This document shows positions 24,931 to 33,447 of a stretch of DNA of 64,000 bases, in pieces. Source of the stretch: Yes71-27 sp040758635 (GTDB lineage: Bacteria > Bacillota > Desulfotomaculia > Desulfotomaculales > Ammonificaceae); assembly GCA_040758635.1 (NCBI GenBank), contig JBFLVI010000003.1, positions 67,147 through 131,146 on the forward strand, in the 5' to 3' direction. The translations under genes and the position numbers were made by a program. The stretch's first letter is position 1; the number at the start of each line of letters is the position of its first letter. A model generated the notes under the pieces. The model did no database searches, was not told where the DNA came from, and was given only the letters and a program-made list of their open reading frames with translations.

Positions 24931-25299
24931 ATGATATTGGGCTCAAATCCCCAGCTTTTACTTGACGTGATTGTCCGGGCTGCGGAGGATAAAAAGGCCT
25001 TCGACATCGTCATCCTGCAGGTGAGCAACCTCAGTTCGGTCTGTGACTATTTTGTCCTGCTGAGCGGCCGGTCGACGGTTCAGGTGAAGGCGATCGCCGA
25101 GTACATCCAGGATAAGCTTACGGAACGTGGTGTACCGGTTCTGCGCCGGGAAGGGTTCCGCGAGGGCCACTGGGTGTTGTTGGATTACGGGGATATTGTG
25201 GTGCACGTTTTTCGGGAAGCAGAGCGGGAGTTTTACGGTCTGGAGCGCTTGTGGCGGGATGCCCCGGTAGTGGAAATAGCCGTTAGCGGCTTGACCTGA
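24931..25299 (+). CDS. rsfS: ribosomal silencing factor RsfS
   Basis: Binds L14 and blocks subunit joining in starvation. Family features: AAEDKKAFDIVILQV, CDYFVLLSGRSTVQVKAIA, GHWVLLDYGDIVVHVF and REFYGLERLW. 122 aa. ATG 24931 follows AGGGGGA closely; TTG 24937 has better spacing. Downstream of nadD as in most Firmicutes. Its stop overlaps the -35 of the tRNA-Ala promoter. Confidence 0.94.
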   Translation: MILGSNPQLLLDVIVRAAEDKKAFDIVILQVSNLSSVCDYFVLLSGRSTVQVKAIAEYIQDKLTERGVPVLRREGFREGHWVLLDYGDIVVHVFREAEREFYGLERLWRDAPVVEIAVSGLT

Positions 25300-25319
25300 A
25301 AGCGGTTCTTGCTTATAAT
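25291..25319 (+). promoter_or_regulatory. sigma-A promoter for tRNA-Ala
   Basis: TTGACC (25291-25296) in the last codons of rsfS, 17-base spacer, TATAAT (25314-25319). Confidence 0.8.
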
Positions 25320-25330
25320 TGTCTTTGTGT

Positions 25331-25405
25331 GGGGCTGTAGCGCAGTGGGAGCGCGTTTCCTTGGCATGGAAAAGGTCGCGGGTTCAATTCCCGCCAGCTC
25401 CACCA
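25331..25405 (+). tRNA. tRNA-Ala (anticodon GGC)
   Basis: Acceptor GGGGCTG pairs with CAGCTCC including the G3-U70 alanine identity pair. Anticodon stem TTTCC/GGAAA with loop TTGGCAT, anticodon GGC. T arm GCGGG TTCAATT CCCGC, discriminator A, encoded CCA. Confidence 0.96.
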
Positions 25406-25420
25406 TGATTACTGGCGCAG

Positions 25421-25457
25421 AAGCCTCTTGTCTTCACAAAGACGGAGGCTTTATTTT
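25421..25457 (+). terminator. terminator of tRNA-Ala
   Basis: AAGCCTC (25421-25427) pairs with GAGGCTT (25445-25451), extended by inner GTCTT/AAGAC, then TATTTTT. Confidence 0.88.
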
Positions 25458-25485
25458 TAGATTACGGGGGCCAGGGCTCAAGGGT

Positions 25486-25612
25486 TAGGAGCCAGAAGCC
25501 AGAATTCAGAATTCAGTTTGGGCTTGTATGAATTCGCCCCGGGAATTCCTACTTTGAACCTTTCTGGGTTCTGACTCCTGAATTCTGGATTCTTGACCTC
25601 CGAATTCAGTCA
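25486..25612. repeat. convergent pair of CAGAATTC-type repeats
   Basis: Direct copy AGGAGCCAGAAGCCAGAATT and on at 25486-25516, inverted copy at 25565-25612 (GTTCTGACTCCTGAATTCTG and on). The arrangement equals the pair around 2108-2441. Together they fill most of the 166 bases upstream of leuS; no T-box was seen. Confidence 0.65.
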
Positions 25613-25623
25613 GGAGGAGAGCG

Positions 25624-28098
25624 GTGGAAGACAGGTATCCGTTTGCAGACGTCGAGCAGAAATGGCAGGAGCGTTGGGAGCAGCAGGGACTCTATACGGT
25701 TGAGGACTTTGACGGCCGCCCCAAGTATTACTGCCTGGAAATGTTTCCCTACCCCTCGGGCAGGCTGCACATGGGCCATGTGCGAAACTACGCCATCGGC
25801 GACGTGGTGGCCAGGTATAAGACCATGCAGGGTTTTGCCGTGCTGCACCCGATGGGCTGGGACGCCTTCGGCCTTCCGGCGGAGAACGCGGCGATAAAGC
25901 ACGGCATTCACCCGCGCGACTGGACCTGGGAGAACATCGCCTTTATGCGGCGGCAGCTCCAGCAACTGGGTGCGAGTTACGATTGGCGCCGGGAAATCGC
26001 TACCTGCCACCCCGGTTACTACCGCTGGACGCAATGGCTGTTCCTCCAGTTTTTCCACCACGGCCTGGCGTACAAGAAAAAGGCCCCGGTCAACTGGTGT
26101 CCTTCCTGTGCTACCGTGCTGGCCAACGAGCAGGTGGTCGGCGGGGCGTGCGAGCGGTGCAAGACCCCGGTAACCAGGCGCGAGCTTGAGCAGTGGTTTT
26201 TAAAAATAACGGCTTACTCGCAGCGTTTGCTCGAAGACCTGGCAAAGCTTCCCGGGTGGCCGGAGAAAGTCAAGGTCATGCAGGAGAACTGGATCGGGCG
26301 GAGTGAAGGGGCGCTCGTTCACTTCCCGGTTCCCGGCCATGACGAAGGAATCTCTGTTTTCACCACCCGGCCCGACACCCTTTACGGTGTCACGTACATG
26401 GTGCTGGCACCGGAGCACCCGCTGGTGGAGAAGCTCACGGCCCCCGAGCAGAAAGACGCCGTGGCGGAATTCATCGCCCGGGCGAGAGACCTGAGCGAAC
26501 TGAGCCGTACCGCCGCCGAGGCCGAAAAGAGCGGGCTTTTCATCGGCGCCTACTGCGAAAACCCCTTGACGGGCGAGCGGGTGCCCATTTTCATTGCCGA
26601 TTACGTGTTGATGGAGTATGGTACCGGGGCGGTCATGGGGGTGCCGGCGCACGACCAGCGCGACTTCGAATTCGCCCGGAAGTACGGGCTGCCGATAAGA
26701 GTGGTCATTCAGCCGCGGGACCGGGAGCTGGAACCGGAAACGATGACCGGGGCTTACGTGGACGAAGGGATCCTGGTGAACTCCGGGCCGTTTAACGGGA
26801 TGGACAATCTGGCGGCCATCCGGGCGATTACGGCCTACCTGGAGGAGCGGGGCTGGGGCGAGTACCAGGTGAATTACCGGCTGCGGGACTGGCTGATTTC
26901 GCGGCAGCGGTACTGGGGCGCGCCGATACCGATCGTTTACTGCGACCGGTGCGGTACGGTGCCGGTCCCGGAGAAGGACCTGCCGGTGGTGCTTCCCTAC
27001 GACGTGGCTTTCAAGCCTACGGGCCAGTCGCCGCTCAAGGACTGTCCGGAGTTCGTCAACGTCGCCTGCCCGCGCTGCGGTGCGCCGGCCTGCCGGGAGA
27101 CGGATACGATGGATACCTTCATCTGTTCTTCGTGGTATTACTTCCGCTACACCAGCCCGCGCGAGGAAAACGGCCCTTGGGACCGGGCGAAGGTGGACCG
27201 CTGGCTTCCGGTGGATCAGTACATCGGCGGCGTGGAGCACGCCATCCTGCACCTCTTGTACTCCCGGTTTTTCACCAAGTTTCTTTACGATATCGGGCTG
27301 GTGGGATGCGAGGAGCCCTTCACCAACCTTCTGACCCAGGGCATGGTCCTCAAGGACGGGGCCAAGATGTCGAAATCCAAGGGAAACATCGTCAGCCCCG
27401 AAGAGATAATGGCGAAATACGGCGCCGACACCACCCGGCTTTTCATCCTCTTCGCGGCGCCGCCCGAGCGGGATCTGGAGTGGAGTGACCAGGGCGTGGA
27501 GGGTTGTGCCCGGTTCTTGAACCGCGTCTGGCGGCTGGTGAACGGCCTGCTGCCGGAGCTCGGTGAGGAAGCGGCACCGGGGGAGAACCTGGTGGGGGTG
27601 AACCGCGAACTGCGGCGCCTGACCCACCAGACGATTAAAAAGGTGACCGAGGATATCGAGCGTTTCCAGTTTAATACGGCCGTGAGCGCCATTATGGAGC
27701 TTGTAAACGGGGTTTACCAGTTTTGCGACCGGGTGCCGCCGGTGGATCGGGATCCGGGAGCCGTGCGCGAGGCGGTGGAAGCGCTGGTGGTCCTCCTTGC
27801 GCCCTTCGCCCCCCACATCGGCGAGGAGTTGTGGTGGCGCCTCGGGCACCAGGAAAGCGTTCACCGCCAGGCCTGGCCAAAATATAACCCCGCGCTGCTG
27901 GTACAGGAAAGGGTCACCGTGGTGGTGCAGATTAACGGGAAGGTGCGGGGCCGCGTGATGGTGCCGGCGTCGGCCACGCCGGAGGAGATGCAGGAGGAAG
28001 CGCTCCGGGAGCCCCGCATCCGGCAGCTTCTTGCCGGCAAGACCATGGTCAAGGTGGTGGCCGTACCGGGAAGACTGGTGAATGTTGTGGTGAAGTAG
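25624..28098 (+). CDS. leuS: leucyl-tRNA synthetase
   Basis: Class I synthetase of 824 residues. HIGH-type motif YPSGRLHMGHVRNY near residue 40, zinc-type cysteines (WCPSCATVLANEQVV, CERC), the CP1 editing domain (STTRPD-like FTTRPDTLYG), and KMSKS within LKDGAKMSKSKGNIVSP. The ATG/GTG start region has CAGGAGGAGAGCG upstream. Complete and of standard bacterial length. Confidence 0.97.
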   Translation: MEDRYPFADVEQKWQERWEQQGLYTVEDFDGRPKYYCLEMFPYPSGRLHMGHVRNYAIGDVVARYKTMQGFAVLHPMGWDAFGLPAENAAIKHGIHPRDWTWENIAFMRRQLQQLGASYDWRREIATCHPGYYRWTQWLFLQFFHHGLAYKKKAPVNWCPSCATVLANEQVVGGACERCKTPVTRRELEQWFLKITAYSQRLLEDLAKLPGWPEKVKVMQENWIGRSEGALVHFPVPGHDEGISVFTTRPDTLYGVTYMVLAPEHPLVEKLTAPEQKDAVAEFIARARDLSELSRTAAEAEKSGLFIGAYCENPLTGERVPIFIADYVLMEYGTGAVMGVPAHDQRDFEFARKYGLPIRVVIQPRDRELEPETMTGAYVDEGILVNSGPFNGMDNLAAIRAITAYLEERGWGEYQVNYRLRDWLISRQRYWGAPIPIVYCDRCGTVPVPEKDLPVVLPYDVAFKPTGQSPLKDCPEFVNVACPRCGAPACRETDTMDTFICSSWYYFRYTSPREENGPWDRAKVDRWLPVDQYIGGVEHAILHLLYSRFFTKFLYDIGLVGCEEPFTNLLTQGMVLKDGAKMSKSKGNIVSPEEIMAKYGADTTRLFILFAAPPERDLEWSDQGVEGCARFLNRVWRLVNGLLPELGEEAAPGENLVGVNRELRRLTHQTIKKVTEDIERFQFNTAVSAIMELVNGVYQFCDRVPPVDRDPGAVREAVEALVVLLAPFAPHIGEELWWRLGHQESVHRQAWPKYNPALLVQERVTVVVQINGKVRGRVMVPASATPEEMQEEALREPRIRQLLAGKTMVKVVAVPGRLVNVVVK

Positions 28099-28116
28099 CC
28101 TGTTATGATTTGTTAA

Positions 28117-28131
28117 TGGCAAGATTTTTGC
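28117..28131 (+). promoter_or_regulatory. sigma-54 promoter of the first Usp gene
   Basis: TGGCAAGATTTTTGC: GG and GC are separated by exactly ten bases, matching the -24/-12 consensus at all but one core base. It lies 60 bases upstream of the start codon. Confidence 0.8.
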
Positions 28132-28190
28132 TATATTAAGTGAGGACAAGGTTACCTTCGACGAAGCGTTTTAGTAAGGAGGGTCTGCAA

Positions 28191-28622
28191 ATGTTTCGCC
28201 GGGTTTTGGTTGCGATTGACGGTTCGGAGCACGCTTACGCCGCGCTCCGCCGCGCGGTGGAGGTACTGAAGCTTTCACCGCTTACTCACGTGGCGGTGAT
28301 TGAAGTGGTACCGCCGGTGGACCCAAGCATTGAGTACGTACCGTGGGTGTCGCCGGCACAGTTGGAAGACGCGGAGCGGAAGCGCGCGAAGGCCGACCTC
28401 GAGAAGGCGCTGGCGATCCTGCAGGAAAGCGGTGTGGAGGGAGCACCGGTAATCAAGGTGGGAAACGCGGCCGAAGAAATCGTTGAGACGGCCAAAGAAG
28501 GGAACTACGAGCTGATCGTGATGGGGCGGCGGGGTACCAACCCGCTGGCGGGACTCTTGCTGGGTAGCGTTACCCAGCGCGTATTGCAGCTAGCGGAATG
28601 TCCGGTTTTCCTTGGTAAGTAG
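28191..28622 (+). CDS. universal stress protein (UspA family)
   Basis: 143-residue alpha/beta nucleotide-binding protein. VLVAIDGSEHAY at the N-terminus and GRRGTNPLAGLLLGSVTQRV at the end give the G-x2-G-x9-G-S ATP-binding motif, so this is an ATP-binding Usp. ATG 28191 follows AAGGAGGGTCTGCAA. A sigma-54 promoter precedes it, tying it to the NtrC-type regulator system found 5 kb downstream. Function is a stress or energy-state role; details are unknown. Confidence 0.92.
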   Translation: MFRRVLVAIDGSEHAYAALRRAVEVLKLSPLTHVAVIEVVPPVDPSIEYVPWVSPAQLEDAERKRAKADLEKALAILQESGVEGAPVIKVGNAAEEIVETAKEGNYELIVMGRRGTNPLAGLLLGSVTQRVLQLAECPVFLGK

Positions 28623-28647
28623 AGCCACGCAGGGTTTGTCTGTCTTC

Positions 28648-28690
28648 AGGGAGTCGTTCATGATGATTTCAGCGTCGCCGCCGGGAACGA
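28648..28690 (+). repeat. dispersed intergenic repeat, diverged short copy
   Basis: AGGGAGTCGTTCATGATGAT then GTCGCCGCCGGGAACGA corresponds to the copy at 17336, but lacks the CATCAATTGCTTGTGC end. Confidence 0.6.
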
Positions 28691-28704
28691 AAATCTGGAC
28701 CCGC

Positions 28705-28965
28705 AAGCTTGTTACTTAGAACCGTAGCGTAACGTTATACGGAACGCCGCGAAGAGCAAGCAATGCGAGGAAGGCGAAACCGGTCGAACCGGAGCGTATA
28801 TGGAAATACGTGAGGATTCGACCGGTGAGCCTGACGAAGCAGGGCGAAGCTCATCGCGGCGCCCACCGAAAGAACACTTGTTTTCAAAGGAACGGTCTGG
28901 GTAAAAGCGAAGACAGGTTTGGCGGGTACTGGGGATAGCCCCAGCACCCGTTATTTTATTTGCTG
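28705..28965 (+). ncRNA. strongly folded intergenic element, candidate structured RNA
   Basis: No ORF explains this stretch. CGCCGCGA (28745-28752) pairs perfectly with TCGCGGCG (28854-28861), closing a multibranch fold. Inside, ACCGGTCGAA (28779-28788) pairs with TTCGACCGGT (28817-28826), capped by CGTAT/ATACG with purine-rich internal loops CCGGAG/TGAGGA, and GAGC/GCTC forms a third arm. A factor-independent terminator ends it at 28923-28960. No promoter was identified. It may be a noncoding RNA, or a mobile structured repeat. Confidence 0.5.
28923..28960 (+). terminator. terminator after the structured element
   Basis: CGGGTACTGGGG (28923-28934) pairs with CCCCAGCACCCG (28939-28950), followed by TTATTTTATTT. 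Confidence 0.82.
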
Positions 28966-29098
28966 GGGACAATTTTCCCCCGGGGTAGTGGGGTGATTTT
29001 GCCCACTCCCGGGAGAGAATTGCACACTAATCTGTCGAATGGGGGGAGCCGCTGTCGCCAAGAGGCACATCCCCCAGCTTTTTTCGGGCACTCATACT

Positions 29099-29113
29099 TG
29101 GCACGATTTTTGC
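29099..29113 (+). promoter_or_regulatory. sigma-54 promoter of small membrane protein gene
   Basis: TGGCACGATTTTTGC is a full match to the sigma-54 consensus (TGGCACG, four bases, TTGC), 48 bases upstream of the TTG 29161 start. It shares 14 of 15 bases with the site at 28117. Confidence 0.88.
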
Positions 29114-29160
29114 TATATAAAAAGTACAGAAAGGGAGTCAAATCCGGAGGGAGACAGGAG

Positions 29161-29493
29161 TTGGAATCGGAAGAGTGCAAGGCCAAGCGGCGGTTCTTGA
29201 ACCCATTCCAAATCGCGCTACTCTTGCTGTTCGTTCTTGCCGTTTTTCTTTTCCTGCGGGCGACGGTGTTGCGCGTGGAAGTGCAGGCGGGATTGTCTCC
29301 AGGTACAGGTATGGTTTCGATGCTGGCGGTCGGATTTCTGGTGCTTTTTCTGAGTGGCATTTGCTACGGCTTGTGGGCGCTGTTCTTGCAGCACTACATC
29401 GTTTTTACCCTCACCCGGGAATGGATCACTGGGATTCTGAGCGAAGTCGGAAGGCCGGACGAGAAGGAGCGGGAAGGGCAATACACGGTATAA
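29161..29493 (+). CDS. small two-helix membrane protein of unknown function
   Basis: 110 residues: a basic, cytoplasmic N-terminus, membrane helices at about 16-37 and 51-76, and a charged tail (VGRPDEKEREGQ). I recognise no family. TTG 29161 is chosen because GGAGGGAGACAGGAG lies just upstream and the sigma-54 promoter would start transcripts near 29125. It is followed by a terminator, so it forms its own sigma-54-dependent unit beside the Usp gene. Confidence 0.65.
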   Translation: MESEECKAKRRFLNPFQIALLLLFVLAVFLFLRATVLRVEVQAGLSPGTGMVSMLAVGFLVLFLSGICYGLWALFLQHYIVFTLTREWITGILSEVGRPDEKEREGQYTV

Positions 29494-29544
29494 CAAGGTG
29501 AAACGAATGCATTCTAAGTACTGGTATGGTCCCCTATCGTGGTA

Positions 29545-29588
29545 GTATGGCCGGTCGGAAACCCACCGGCCGCCATACCCACGTTTTT
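29545..29588 (+). terminator. terminator
   Basis: GTATGGCCGGT (29545-29555) pairs with ACCGGCC and CCATAC (29565-29578, one bulged G), then TTTTTT. Confidence 0.85.
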
Positions 29589-29617
29589 TAAAAAATTCAG
29601 GTGAAGGAGTGGTTACG

Positions 29618-29830
29618 GTGTCGGTCAGGAAGCTTTCGGCGGGCGAAATAGTGGAAAAAAGCCGGGCTGCGCAAAAGGTTACCGGACGTAAGCGTTCCTG
29701 GATGGAGCGGCTGGCGGCACGGCTTGATCTCTCGGTGTTTGACCTCTGGATTATCGGCCTTACGGTGGCCGGGCTGGGGGCACTCTACTTGATCGGGGAG
29801 GTGGCAGCGCGACTGAGCGGGATACATTAG
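29618..29830 (+). CDS. small single-helix membrane protein, unknown function
   Basis: 70 residues: basic N-terminal half (RKLSAGEIVEKSRAAQKV, KRSWMERLAARL) and one helix (LWIIGLTVAGLGALYLIGEV). GTG 29618 has AAGGAG nine bases upstream. It lies upstream of the permease pair and may belong with it; no family recognised. Confidence 0.55.
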   Translation: MSVRKLSAGEIVEKSRAAQKVTGRKRSWMERLAARLDLSVFDLWIIGLTVAGLGALYLIGEVAARLSGIH

Positions 29831-30007
29831 TTGAAACCAAGGACGGTTGAGGAAATGTCAAATGCTTTAAGGGGCGGAGACGCGGCATGCCTATTATTTA
29901 TGGTGTGTCTTTGGTAAGCTTGTGGTTGCCTAATAATATCGCTTCGCTTGTGAAGACCATCACAAGATTTTTGGTAGACTCTCAAATCTATGTGGGGAGG
30001 GATTGTA

Positions 30008-30289
30008 ATGGCGGATTCATCAGGAAAGAAGAAACCCGTAGGGGCCATGCTCACGTGGGGAATTCTCTCCGCGGGTTTGTATGCGGCGGTCTTTCTCAAC
30101 GTTAAACCGATTATGAATTACTTTACTGCGGTTGACGGCCTACAGATGTTTGAAAAATTTATCAGGGCGAGTGCGTTGGTCGCGCTGGCAATTGCTTTTT
30201 CGCTCATTTACGGGAACTTTGCGGGGACCTTCTGGGAAGTCGTCGGTATTCAGCCGAAAAAGAAAGAAGCAGGAAAGGAGGGTGCCTAA
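30008..30289 (+). CDS. small two-helix membrane protein, permease partner
   Basis: 93 residues with helices at about 12-31 and 48-70 and a lysine-rich tail. ATG 30008 follows GGGGAGGGATTGTA. The stop touches the start of the TauE-type gene (one base apart), so it is probably an accessory subunit of that permease. No independent family call. Confidence 0.7.
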   Translation: MADSSGKKKPVGAMLTWGILSAGLYAAVFLNVKPIMNYFTAVDGLQMFEKFIRASALVALAIAFSLIYGNFAGTFWEVVGIQPKKKEAGKEGA

Positions 30290-31366
30290 ATGGCAGGATT
30301 TACGGGGGAAGCAACTAAAGGGTTTATCGAGCTCACACCCTTTGTCAAAGCTTTTCTGCCCACGCTCGGGTTCTTTGGCGGGCTCCTGAGCGGTTTTATC
30401 GGCAGCGGCGGCGCGTTTGTCCTCACGCCGGGCATGATGAATGTCGGAGCTCCCGGGGCCGTGGCGGTGGCGAGCAATATGACCCATAAGTTTCCCAAAG
30501 CCTTAGTGGGAGCCCTTAAGCGAAAGAAACTGGGGCACGTAGATGTACTGCTGGGACTGGTGATGGGGCTTTCTGCTTTTGCCGGTGTTCAGGTCGGCAT
30601 CATCGTGCAGAAATGGATTAATGCCGTCTGGGGTAATGCTGGTACCAATCTTTATGTGAGCGCTATTTTCGTAATCGTGTTGGCCGTTGTGGGAACCTCG
30701 GTGCTCCGTGACGCTTATCGCTCCAAAAACAACGTGGGGGCCGTAAAAAAGGCCGGAGGTTTTGCCGAACGGGTACAAAGAATAAATATCCCGCCGATGC
30801 TCAGCTTTAAAACGGCCGGGGTCCGGGTAAGTTTCTGGATCACGGTACCGCTCGGCTTCGCCACCGGTATGCTGGCGGCGACCATTGCGGTGGGCGGCTT
30901 CATCGGTGTACCGGCGATGATCTACATCTTGGGTACGTCGAGTTTCGTGGCCAGTGGGACGGAGTTAGTCATCGCTTTCGTAATGGGCCTGACCGGTGCT
31001 TTCGCCTGGGCCCTGGGCGGTTTTGTGGACATCAGGCTGACGTTTCTGATCTTAGCAGGTTCTCTCTTCGGGGTCCAGTTAGGTGCAGTGGGAACAAGCT
31101 TTGTCAAGGACTATATGATCAAGCTGATTATGGCCGCGGTTATGTTGACGGTGATGGTGAGCCGAATCGTAGCCATTCCGGTTTACCTCCACAATTTGGG
31201 CCGTATAACACTGAACGACGCGCTTATTCCGGTCTTGAAGAATGTCAGCTTCGGCATCCTGGTTTTCGCGCTTTTGGGTAGCGGCCTCATCATTTTAGGG
31301 GCGATGATTCGGGGACGCCGGGCGGAAGCAGAAGCGGTCGGTGCTCCGGTACAGGTATCACGTTGA
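30290..31366 (+). CDS. TauE/SafE-type anion permease
   Basis: 358 residues, about eight to nine membrane helices in two halves. The TauE signature appears twice: FFGGLLSGFIGSGGAFVLTP in the first half and GFATGMLAATIAVGGFIGVP in the second. Family members export or import sulfite, sulfoacetate, sulfate or related oxyanions. Paired with the 93-aa membrane protein and near two Usp genes, an arrangement seen around sulfur-oxyanion permeases of sulfate reducers. The substrate is inference. Confidence 0.83.
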   Translation: MAGFTGEATKGFIELTPFVKAFLPTLGFFGGLLSGFIGSGGAFVLTPGMMNVGAPGAVAVASNMTHKFPKALVGALKRKKLGHVDVLLGLVMGLSAFAGVQVGIIVQKWINAVWGNAGTNLYVSAIFVIVLAVVGTSVLRDAYRSKNNVGAVKKAGGFAERVQRINIPPMLSFKTAGVRVSFWITVPLGFATGMLAATIAVGGFIGVPAMIYILGTSSFVASGTELVIAFVMGLTGAFAWALGGFVDIRLTFLILAGSLFGVQLGAVGTSFVKDYMIKLIMAAVMLTVMVSRIVAIPVYLHNLGRITLNDALIPVLKNVSFGILVFALLGSGLIILGAMIRGRRAEAEAVGAPVQVSR

Positions 31367-31395
31367 GAAATGCCGGGTGGTCGAGCAACCTTTTT

Positions 31396-31425
31396 ACACC
31401 CTTGTGTACAGCAAGGGTGTTTTTT
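31396..31425 (+). terminator. terminator of the first permease operon
   Basis: ACACCCTTG (31396-31404) pairs with CAAGGGTGT (31412-31420), then TTTTT. Confidence 0.92.
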
Positions 31426-31530
31426 ATACTTAGTAAGGTGGATTGAAGCCAAATACCACCAGAGCCGCCTGGGAGGGTTTGTTGGCCGGGGCGGCGAATA
31501 AACGCAGGAGAACGCCGGGGAGGCGCGAGG

Positions 31531-33447
31531 ATGTTCGGTTTGCGGGGTAGACTGGGTTTCAATAGGCAGTTGCTGGTGTTCACGGTAATTCTTCTGGTAT
31601 TGCCGGCTCTTTTGACCTTTTACATGCTGCACGTGATCAAGCGCGCGGAACTCAGCATGATTGAGCGGGACCAGGAGAAGGTGGAACGGGCGCTCTGCGG
31701 GCTGGACCGGCGGTTTGAGGGCACCTTTGAAGATATCTTGAGGGCCCACAACGTGCCGCCGGACGCCCGCATAAGGGAAAAGGTCAAGGTGCTGAACACC
31801 GCTTTGAAGCCGGTGATCGAACCTGTGGCCCGGGAGTATCCCGGGGTGGACCTTGGTTTTTACTCCGTCGAACTGGACGTGATCCTGAACGGGCATACGG
31901 AGACTTACGGGGAAAACTTCTCCTTACGCCGGAAGGCGGATATCGACCGCACCATCACCAGCCAGACGCCGGTAGCCAACATCGTCGGCCTCAGCGGTTC
32001 CGGGCTCATCGAGGCTTACCGGCCGCTGGTCCGGGACGGGCGGGTGATCGGGGCGGTGGTGGCGCAGGCAAAGACGGAGGAGATTTACCGGAGGCTTGAA
32101 CGGGTGCGCCGTGAGGCCTACCTGACCATCGGGGCCGGGATCGTCATCGGCGTGGGGGGGTTTTTCTTCCTGCTGAACCGTTTCCTGGACGTGATCAGCG
32201 GGGTAAAGAAGGGACTGTCCCACCTGGAGAGCGACCTGAGTTACCGTCTGCCCCCGGCCTTCGGCGAACTGGGCGAGATCGCGGCCGCGGTCAATCAGTT
32301 GGCCGGGCGCCTCGAGCAGATGCGCAGTTTCAACGAAATCGTGCTTGACAACGTGGATGCCGGCGTGCTCGCCACCGACGTCCACGGCCGGCTGGCGACG
32401 GTTAATCCGGCGGCTGCAGCGGTACTAGGCCTTAACCCATCCGGTGTTCTGGGACGCTATCTGTGGGAGGTGTTTCCGCCGGAAAACCCGGTGCGCATGA
32501 TTCTGGAGCGTGCGCTTTCCAGGCGGGAAACGGTCCAGGATTTCACGGTGAGTTATCCCGCACGGTTTGTATCCAATCCCCGTGAGGAAGCAGAACAGAA
32601 CCCCGACGGGAAAAAGGATACTCTCCGGGAGGGCGACCGGGAGTTGATCTTAGGAACCAACTTACTGACCGACCGGCGGGGGAACTTTGTCGGGGTGGTG
32701 CTGACGTTCAAAGACGTCACCGAGCACAACCGGCTTGAAGAACGCGTGAAACGCCAGGAGCGCCTGGCCGCACTCGGAAAGTTCGTGGCGGGTGTCGCCC
32801 ACGAGATTCGCAATCCACTGACTTCGATCAGCGGCTACATCCAGATCTGGCAGCGCCGCGGGCAGCCGACGCCTGAGGCGCTTTCCACGGTGGCCCAGGA
32901 GACGACGCGGCTCAACGCCATTGTGGATAAGCTGCTCTTTTTTGCCCGGCCGGCGGAGTCCAAGTTTCAACCCTGCAACCTGAATGACCTCGTGGAACAG
33001 GTCTTGCAGTTTGTGGCCGAGGGGTACGGAAGCAGCAGGGTGAAGGTCCAGACCGCACTGGCGCCGGACCTGCCCTTGGCCAGAGTCGACCCGGAGCAGA
33101 TGAAGCAGGTGTTGATGAATATTGTTTATAACGCGTACCAGGCAATGCCGGAAGGCGGGACGTTGCGCGTAAGAACGGGGCTGTCTTCGGACAGGGAGTA
33201 CGTGGCGGTGACCGTGGCCGATACCGGCTGCGGGATTCCACCCGAAAACCTTTCCCGGATCTTTGACCCGTTTTTCACTACCAAGGCTCAGGGAAGCGGC
33301 CTTGGCCTGGCCCTGGCCCACGAGATTATTTCAGCCCACGGGGGATATGTTGACGTGAAGAGCAAGGTAGGGGCCGGAACCGTGCTGCGGGTGTATATCC
33401 CCCGGTACAAGGAGGGAGAGAGCGGTGCCGCGGATACTGGTTGTTGA
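31531..33447 (+). CDS. membrane sensor histidine kinase (NtrB/AtoS-like)
   Basis: 638 residues. Helix at about 13-35, extracytoplasmic sensor of about 160 residues, second helix about 193-213, HAMP-like segment, PAS domain (about 268-400), then HisKA with His424 in GVAHEIRNPLTS and HATPase motifs (NIVYNAYQAMPEGG, DTGCGIP, GSGLGLA). Overlaps the regulator gene by 23 bases. The partner is of NtrC type, so the signal ends at sigma-54 promoters. Confidence 0.93.
   Translation: MFGLRGRLGFNRQLLVFTVILLVLPALLTFYMLHVIKRAELSMIERDQEKVERALCGLDRRFEGTFEDILRAHNVPPDARIREKVKVLNTALKPVIEPVAREYPGVDLGFYSVELDVILNGHTETYGENFSLRRKADIDRTITSQTPVANIVGLSGSGLIEAYRPLVRDGRVIGAVVAQAKTEEIYRRLERVRREAYLTIGAGIVIGVGGFFFLLNRFLDVISGVKKGLSHLESDLSYRLPPAFGELGEIAAAVNQLAGRLEQMRSFNEIVLDNVDAGVLATDVHGRLATVNPAAAAVLGLNPSGVLGRYLWEVFPPENPVRMILERALSRRETVQDFTVSYPARFVSNPREEAEQNPDGKKDTLREGDRELILGTNLLTDRRGNFVGVVLTFKDVTEHNRLEERVKRQERLAALGKFVAGVAHEIRNPLTSISGYIQIWQRRGQPTPEALSTVAQETTRLNAIVDKLLFFARPAESKFQPCNLNDLVEQVLQFVAEGYGSSRVKVQTALAPDLPLARVDPEQMKQVLMNIVYNAYQAMPEGGTLRVRTGLSSDREYVAVTVADTGCGIPPENLSRIFDPFFTTKAQGSGLGLALAHEIISAHGGYVDVKSKVGAGTVLRVYIPRYKEGESGAADTGC

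Noticed and set aside
25458..25623. T-box leader for leuS
   Set aside because: No TGGNACCGCG-type antiterminator motif; the region consists of dispersed repeats.
29940..29990. possible third sigma-54 site (CACAAGATTTTTGGTA) before the gene at 30008
   Set aside because: Lacks both the GG at -24 and the GC at -12; only the central T-run resembles the true sites.
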